Shown piece by piece: positions 17,310 to 22,500 of a DNA stretch of 22,500 nt. Position numbers and translations under genes: made by a program. Origin of the DNA: Prorocentrum cordatum (Eukaryota > Sar > Dinophyceae > Prorocentrales > Prorocentraceae); the NCBI GenBank assembly GCA_963575745.1, contig CAUYUJ010015739.1, forward strand, positions 2,501 through 25,000. Direction: 5' to 3'. Under the pieces are notes generated by a model. The model saw only the letters and a program-made list of their open reading frames with translations, was not told where the DNA came from and searched no databases. The first letter of the stretch is position 1. Every line of letters begins with the position of its first letter.

Positions 17310-17580
17310 GAAACGCCTCTGGAAGGAGGCTCACTTGAGAGGACCCACAGACCCATCTTAGTGGAGGGCTCGCCCCCCTCACACTTACACTCCTTACCGA
17401 GATCCCTTATGTGGCCCACACCCTTCTGCGCCCTGCAGCCACGACGCGTGCACACACAATACGGCTCATAGTACGTCAGGGTGTGGGACCAGTGCACTAT
17501 GCGGGAGCTGATGGCTATACAAGCACGCGCTTGGGGCTGGAGCGAGGGGGGGGGCCAGGGCACTCGGTACAACGCCAATT
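17310..17580 (-). pseudogene. Retroelement C-terminal Cys/His tail
   Basis: After a frameshift at the 8-base G run near 17550, the + 1 frame continues the polyprotein as ARACIAISSRIVHWSHTLTY, then YCVCTRRGCRAQ, then KECKCEGGEPSTK. Its His-(n)-Cys-X-Cys-X3-Cys and later Cys-X-Cys spacing followed by GxPxxK resembles the zinc-finger-like tail that ends many dinoflagellate reverse-transcriptase polyproteins. In the unshifted frame the protein ends at a TAG (17515). The exact end of the tail is unclear, about 17310-17330. Confidence 0.5.
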
Positions 17581-18841
17581 GTGCAGTACACGATTGGATG
17601 CACTCGTGCTCACGCTGCTCTTACAATACATACATGCCCATCGCGCGCGGCCCTCCTGCACGAGCTTGTGCGAGGAGGACTCCTGCGCGCGTGAGATTGC
17701 CGACGGCTTCGACCTGTGGAGGAACCTCCGCTCCTGCCGCAAGGTCGGGGCGGCACGCTCCTCGGACTCGAACGCACACAAAGTGGCCCTCGCAATGCGG
17801 AGCCTGATCAACGCCAGCACAGAATTTACCCATTTGAAACAATCAAGTTGGTTCCGCGGGATGGCGTGAGCCTCGGCGGCTCTTGCCGCCATTTCATCTG
17901 CAATCTGGTTCCCTACACAGGCTAAAAGAGGGACCCCACGGGCGATGGCCTCCTGGGGGGCTAGGTGGCTGTTGAGGAACTTTACAGTGACAACCGCAGA
18001 GCCTCTCGAGCGCCACTCCGAGCCTAGGGATTCCCAAAGGTCACCGTTCACTGACCAGCTGGCTGGCTTGAGGTGTCTCCTCCTACTCTAGCCCTTGAAA
18101 AGAATGTCACTGTCCGTCCAGTACTCTACTTCACCGCTGGTGTGCTGGAGGACGGAGAGGAGACTCGTCATTTCAGCACGGTTGTTCGTCTGCCTGTGTC
18201 CCGCGAGGGGGCCAAACGCCCCCCCCCCCATCAGGGCTGGGCTTTCTGGTGGGCCCTCCGGCAGGCACCATCCCCAGCCGCAGCGGCGGTACCTCGGGTC
18301 GGAGGCCTCCTCGCCTCCGCTGCCGTCGCCGCAGGCGAAGTGGCGCCCCGCCTCGGGCGCCAGGCGGGCCCCACCAGCTACCGCCCCCAGCGGCCTCGGC
18401 GCATGCCGCGTGGCGCAGGGCGGCGGCACCGTCCAGCTGCAAGGCGCCAGGCCGCGGAGCCAGAAGGCGGGGCAGTCCTGGTGGCCTCTCCCCGCGCGCT
18501 CGCAGAGGCTCGCCGGCTTGTCGGCGTCCTCGTGCTGCGGGCGGCAGGGGCGCTGGCCCCCGATGCGGCGGAGGTCGTCTGCGATCTGCCCGCAGGCGCA
18601 GCGGCCCTCTCCAGCGCGCTCCACGCCCAGGGCCTCGCTGCACCTCGCAGGCGTCCAGGTGCTGGCCGTCATGGCCTGCAGCAGCGCGTTGGCCTCCGCG
18701 GGCTTGGACCTGCGCCACTGGCGGAGCGTGAGCTTGGCGTCCGTCAGGTCTAGGCCCTGCTCCATGCCCCTGGCAGCTGGGACACAGGCAGCACGGTGGC
18801 CAAAACAAGCACTGGGACGACGAAATCACCACTGACTTACG
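17550..18841 (-). pseudogene. Retroelement RNase H domain, one in-frame stop
   Basis: From about 18840 downward the frame reads SACFGHRAACVPAARGMEQG then a linker, and an RNase H fold: first Asp in FACGDGSGG (about 18317-18340), Glu in NNRAEMTSLL (about 18165-18192), Asp in EYWTDSDILF (about 18100-18127), last Asp in GNQIADEMAARAA (about 17885-17915). A single TAG (18088-18090) interrupts the frame between the third and fourth acidic residues, and the same frame resumes immediately (LKPASWSVNGDLWESLG). The domain degrades the RNA strand during reverse transcription. All four acidic residues are present, so the stop is the only obvious defect here. Confidence 0.8.
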
Positions 18842-18844
18842 TCA

Positions 18845-19198
18845 ACGCAGACCACACCTCCACCGACCGCCCACGCAACCCCATTCGAAAGGACAACCGA
18901 GCGACATCACATGGACGCAAACAGCCCAAGACACCGAAGCATGGACAGCGCTCGAGCACCACTTCACCGACCTCACGTCGATCAGCACCCGGGACTCAGA
19001 CCAATGACGTAATCTCGCCCAACCCGCGCCGACACCGACACCAAGGACTTTCTTTTCCTCTTCCTCCCCCTCTCCTCCTAATTTTTTACATGTCTCGCAT
19101 TGCATGAATCCAGACACCTCAGATCCTAGAGGCCATGGCCTCACCCACCTGGTCTGCTCTAGGCCCGGACGCTGTCCGCAACGGTGTTCGCATCGCAT
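18845..19198 (-). other. Non-coding gap between RT and RNase H parts
   Basis: No frame here continues the polyprotein, although both sides do. Base composition and codon use change, and a purine-rich stretch on the - strand occupies 19045-19090. On the - strand GTAAGT occurs at 18842-18837, the wrong side for this gap to be a simple intron. It may be a small insertion or a badly decayed linker. I find no clear inverted repeats at its ends. Confidence 0.35.
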
Positions 19199-19776
19199 CA
19201 CATCCATGCCCCTGGACAATTGGCCGCCTGCCGCCTTCCTCCACGCCGCTCCAGGATGTCGGCCAGCACCGCATCGATGACGACCGCGGGGTCCCGATGC
19301 TCCTCGCCCTCCGCCAGCTCCCAGTAATTAGTCGCCTCGGGGGTCCCGAGCCGCCATCTGCCGCACGTCGGGCCGATGTGCGAACAGGTCGAACCAGGCC
19401 CTCAATTGCGCCCGCGGTATCTCCAAGGCAGGGTCCTTCGCCCCCAGCGCCAGGAACGTGGTCGTGCAGCGGCCTGCGCGCGGCTTCGCCAGCGCCGCAG
19501 CGTATCGGCGGCGCGCCTCCGTGACAGCCGCGGGCGGCTCGCCGTTGGCCCTGGCGCCATGCAGCAGTGAGGCCATCGCCCCCTGGTTCAGCATGGCGAC
19601 CTTCTTCTCACGGCGCATTGTCCGCAGCTTCCTGCCCAAGGTCCGCATGCGCAGGTACGCCTGCCGCCGCCGCACCATATGCGAGCCTCGCATGCGGGTG
19701 CCCGCAGCGGCTCGGTCCACGCCCAGGTCTCGGCCTTCCTCGACCGCCTGGAAGCGGACATCCTTCTTCCGGAGAC
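19199..19776 (-). pseudogene. Retroelement RT C-terminal part after a frameshift
   Basis: Downstream of the C-run frameshift the polyprotein resumes in a new frame: LRKKDVRFQAVEEGRDLGVD, RGSHMVRRRQAYLRMRTLGR, then LALGAKDPALEIPRAQLRAW. The EEGRDLGVD block is a characteristic landmark after the palm in dinoflagellate-type RTs. At about 19335 a second shift moves the good frame to TNYWELAEGEEHRDPAVVID and AVLADILERR, which ends at about 19199. It forms the thumb/connection region leading toward RNase H. Non-functional as it stands. Confidence 0.65.
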
Positions 19777-21824
19777 CCCCCCACAGTGCGCCGAGTCATG
19801 TCAGCGCTCAAAGTGAAAATCATACTCTTGTCGGCGAGCTCGAGCCCCTCCTCGCGGAGGGGGTCCCGCAGGGACACCATGGCACTAGGCAGTATCCCCT
19901 CCACCGCCTGCGGGCTGCCGAAGACTGAGGTGCTCACGTCGTCGAACCACGCCCTCGGCTGGCAGCGCACGTGCTGCCGCGTCACGCGCTCCAGCGTGCG
20001 ATGGACCACCGCCCGTGCAAGGTTGTTGACGTGCCTGGAGCCTGCCAGCATCGAGACGTCCGCCAGGCAGGCCTGCGCATAGGGCCCGTCCTGACGCACG
20101 AGGCGGCAGACCGCGTGCAGCTGCAGCTCCAGCGCCAACGTCCTGACTGGGGACCCCAGCTCCATGCTCGCCGACGCCGCGGTCTCCACGCTGAGCGAGT
20201 CGTAGAACCTCGCAATGTCCGCAAGCCCGACACCAGAGGAGATCCATAGGGCGTGGGCCGCCTCGTCCTGTAGCGCACGCGCCAGCGCCTCCCGCAGGCA
20301 CGATGAGCCCTGCAGCGCTGCCTCCCAGTGCCGTGCCGCCCCCTGGACCCAGGAGTCGACCTCGGGCTTGGTCAGCAGCTGCCAGGCGCGCGCCAGCCAG
20401 GAGATCGGGGCGATCGCGCGGTCCCCTTTCGTCTTGGGTCCGAGCATCATTGTCGCTTGCAGCGCTTGGTGAGGCCAGGCAGCCTGGCTCTCAACTTCAT
20501 TAAGCAGATCAACAAAGCCTTGCCTCCCCTCTGGCGGCAATCGGCGCACATCAGAAGCAACGAATCCGTCGACGCCTCGGCCCTTGTCGGGCGGGAGACG
20601 GAGGGCCTGATCGAAGGTGTCAAGAGTCCAACAAGGGCGGCTGGGCATTTCCAACGCCAGCTGCCGCACTCGAGCCAGAACGGCCACGGAGCCCTGCTGA
20701 GACACCCCCGAGGAGCCCCAAATTTGCTTAAAACTCCTAGCCGTGATATCTACTAAGTCTTTCGGGGAAGACGCCTTAACCCCGAGACCAACGACGCGGT
20801 CCTCTTCAAAGCGGGCGGGGGGCTTCGCCATCTTATGGAGCTTACCTGGGGTGGCCTGATCGGGGTCTGACGACCACTGGGCCCACGCAGCCTGCTCCTT
20901 GCACAGGTCGTATCGATGGGTCTTGGCAACTTTTTCCGCTTGGATCGCCATTCCCTCCAGCGCAGGAACGGGCGCGGCTGAAATATCTCGGGGCCTAGAC
21001 AACCACAAAGCACGGTGCTGCAGGGCCTGCTGCGATGGGCTTTAACCGACCGACGGCGCCTCCTCGAAGGCAAGCTTCCGGCAGATGCTCAGAAACTCTG
21101 TTTGTTGCCGCTTCCCCCCGCCCCTAGACGTCGGAGCGTGCAACAACTTCAAGGCGTTAGCCGCGCGGCTCCACCACCCCGCTGTATAGCTGGAGTACCG
21201 AGGCTTGCGAAGCCCCCGTTCCTTCACTTCGGCCGCTTTGAGCTGGTAAGGGAGCGCGCGGCCACAAAACTTGGAGGCTTCACGCCCCTCCACCTGGTAC
21301 GCTCGACAATAAAACTTGACTGCACGGTGCACCAGCTCACTGCAGTGACGTCCCAGGTCCTTCGCAGGGCCAGGTGCCACGGCGCATGACGCACTCATCT
21401 CCGCGCACTCTGGCACTCCCTGGCAGAAGATAGGCAACGGCTCGCTAACTTTTTGGGCCCAGAGATCATCGAACATCTCCGTGGGGGTCCCTGCTGCTGG
21501 TTGCTGCGCGTGCTGCTGTTGCAGTGGAGGAGGGTCTGAGGTCGGGGGAGGAGCAGCTGCAGTGCCTGGGCCGCCCGCCTCCACCTCCTCAGGTGGCCCA
21601 AGCTCGGCTTGCTCTTGCGGCCGCTCAAGGAGCGCGTGCTCACCAACACTTCCAGCCCCCTCCTCTTCCTCCACAAAGGGGTCGGCCTCGGGGTCGACCA
21701 GACCCCTGGCCGCAGGAAAACATGCCCATCCCGTGGGTCCGAGGGCCTCCCATCTCCGATTTAAAATGGCCTGCTCCCGCTTCAGTCTACGGAGCTGCGC
21801 CCTCTCTTTTCCACTCGGGTCGGA
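19777..21824 (-). pseudogene. Retroelement linker and reverse transcriptase core
   Basis: One frame runs from the homopolymer block down to the C run at 19776-19782, interrupted only by TAA at 21042-21044. The upstream part is an acidic, Pro/Gln-rich linker followed by a Cys-containing segment. After the stop come AAWAQWSSDPDQATPGKLHK (pre-RT landmark) and DKGRGVDGFVASDVRRLP (RT fingers). Then QATMMLGPKTKGDRAIAPIS, the first catalytic Asp in VGLADIARFYDSLS (about 20192-20230), and the catalytic pair in AWFDDVSTSVFG (about 19925-19955). All three catalytic Asp are kept, with FDD in place of the usual YADD. The seven-base homopolymer holds one base too many for the frame to continue. Confidence 0.8.
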
Positions 21825-21877
21825 GGGGGGGGGGGGGGGGGGGGGGGGCGCCAGCGCCAGCGGAGGAAGGGAGGGGC

Positions 21878-21962
<85 letters not shown>
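21825..21962. repeat. G24 and T84 homopolymers in the retroelement
   Basis: A run of 24 G (21825-21848) and a run of 84 T (21879-21962) lie 30 bp apart, inside what should be coding sequence between the endonuclease and RT domains. On the coding strand they read A84 and C24. They shift or obscure the frame and give artificial poly-Lys and poly-Pro. Confidence 0.95.
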
Positions 21963-22500
21963 CTCCCCTCGCGGCGGCTGCCAGGCCCAGGTTGCCTTGG
22001 CGGCCGCTGTGGATGCTTGGGCGGGGCAGGCATGCGCAGCAGGCGGGTTAGCGCAGGCGCCGCTGTGGCTCGGAGCGAGAGGACCTGGCCGACGTGCGGC
22101 TTCCACGGGGCAGGTGCAGACTGCAGGCCCTCGAACAGGTAATGCGCTCCAGGGCGCAGCAGGGCGTAATCTATCAGAGCGGGCTCGCAATCTGCTTTGA
22201 AGCAAGTGAAACCGTCTGCGATGGTGGCAATCTGGCCTCCAAGCCGCTGGTCCCAACCAGACTTCTTGAAGGCCTCGGGCGTGGCGTTGACACCGCCTGC
22301 TAGAATCCACGGGTTGCGAAGCGAACTGACGCAGGCCCCGCTGGACGCGATCTTGCGGGCGCTGTTGCCCGTGAAGCAATTCGAGCCCTCGAGGTAACAG
22401 TTGATCAGGGTGATTGTCGCCCCCTTGAGGTGCCATGAGATCGGCGCCCAGTCATGGCGCACAAAAGAGGCAGCTCTCGAGGCGCCTATGGCTGTGGTGC
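21963..22500 (-). pseudogene. Retroelement endonuclease-like domain, 5' truncated by window edge
   Basis: The - strand frame entering at 22500 reads ASFVRHDWAPISWHLKGATI, then TLINCYLEGSNCF, ILAGGVNATPEAF, GFTCFKADCEPALIDYALLR and WKPHVGQVLSLRA, ending in the poly-A tract. This order fits the C-terminal half of the exonuclease-endonuclease-phosphatase family that nicks target DNA for LINE-type elements. The GDFN-type catalytic motif is GGVN here, so the catalytic Asp is lost. The later IDY and PH landmarks remain, although the usual downstream Asp-His pair is not clear. The frame is open to the window edge; its N-terminal half lies outside. Confidence 0.65.

Larger units (their letters stand above)
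17310..22500 (-). mobile_element. Decayed non-LTR-type retroelement, 5' end outside window
   Basis: On the - strand the domains run in order from the right edge: endonuclease-like domain, basic/acidic linker, reverse transcriptase, RNase H, C-terminal Cys/His tail. This is the order I associate with dinoflagellate LINE-like polyproteins. The frame is broken at several places: around a G24/T84 homopolymer pair (21825-21962), a TAA stop (21042-21044), a 7-base C run (19776-19782), near 19335, a TAG stop (18088-18090) and a G run near 17550. Outside these points the protein remains recognisable, so decay is recent or some breaks are sequencing errors. No terminal duplication can be judged because the 5' end is beyond the window. 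Confidence 0.8.

Noticed and set aside
18073-18753. 226-codon open frame on the + strand
   Set aside because: It is antisense to the RNase H domain, which has clear catalytic motifs.
21782-22051. Poly-Lys / poly-Phe proteins
   Set aside because: They come from the T84 tract and flanking sequence, not from a real protein.
1-22500. tRNA, rRNA, snRNA or SL RNA genes
   Set aside because: By eye I found no cloverleaf, rRNA core or SL exon followed by a GT donor; a covariance-model scan would be decisive.

Overview
This window looks like nuclear DNA of a dinoflagellate, with Prorocentrum- or Symbiodinium-like organisation. The reasons are a GC-rich background, very dense microsatellites (especially GGA/CCT and GAT), a near-exact copy of the core of the dinoflagellate spliced-leader (SL) sequence, a possible GC-AG intron, and a retroelement whose domain order (endonuclease, reverse transcriptase, RNase H, Cys/His tail) is typical of dinoflagellate genomes. 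Species is not determinable from the sequence alone.

Only one gene looks intact. It lies on the + strand at about 9931-12655 and encodes a fusion of phosphoenolpyruvate mutase and phosphonopyruvate decarboxylase. These are the first two steps of phosphonate (C-P bond) biosynthesis: PEP to phosphonopyruvate to phosphonoacetaldehyde. All expected mutase residues and the thiamine-diphosphate motif are visible. A relict SL core (9695-9711) lies about 220 bp upstream of the proposed start. The proposed first exon encodes an Arg/Ala-rich, acid-free N-terminus that could be a targeting peptide. The only intron I infer (about 10149-10560) is filled by two different terminal-inverted-repeat (TIR) elements. 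Together this suggests a reverse-transcribed and reinserted gene that later gained an intron from small DNA transposons.

Region by region: 1-2250 holds microsatellites and a decayed repeat whose copies still read as a common peptide motif. 2250-5850 holds several unrelated TIR or foldback elements, a possible exon and two decayed coding fragments on opposite strands. 5950-7700 holds another decayed coding fragment, an AT-rich island of degenerate triplets, and long GGA and ATG tracts. 7700-9900 holds mini- and microsatellites and a second copy of a MITE family. 9930-12655 is the phosphonate gene. 12656-17300 is mostly non-coding, with further TIR elements, a third MITE copy and degenerate GC-rich repeats. 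17310-22500 (- strand) is a decayed non-LTR-type retroelement running off the right edge, broken mainly at homopolymer runs and single stop codons.

At least eight TIR or foldback structures of several unrelated sequence types occur here. One type has three copies (3482-3643 inverted, 8735-8899, 15049-15200). The density of these elements, and the placement of two of them inside the phosphonate-gene intron, is the most unusual structural feature.
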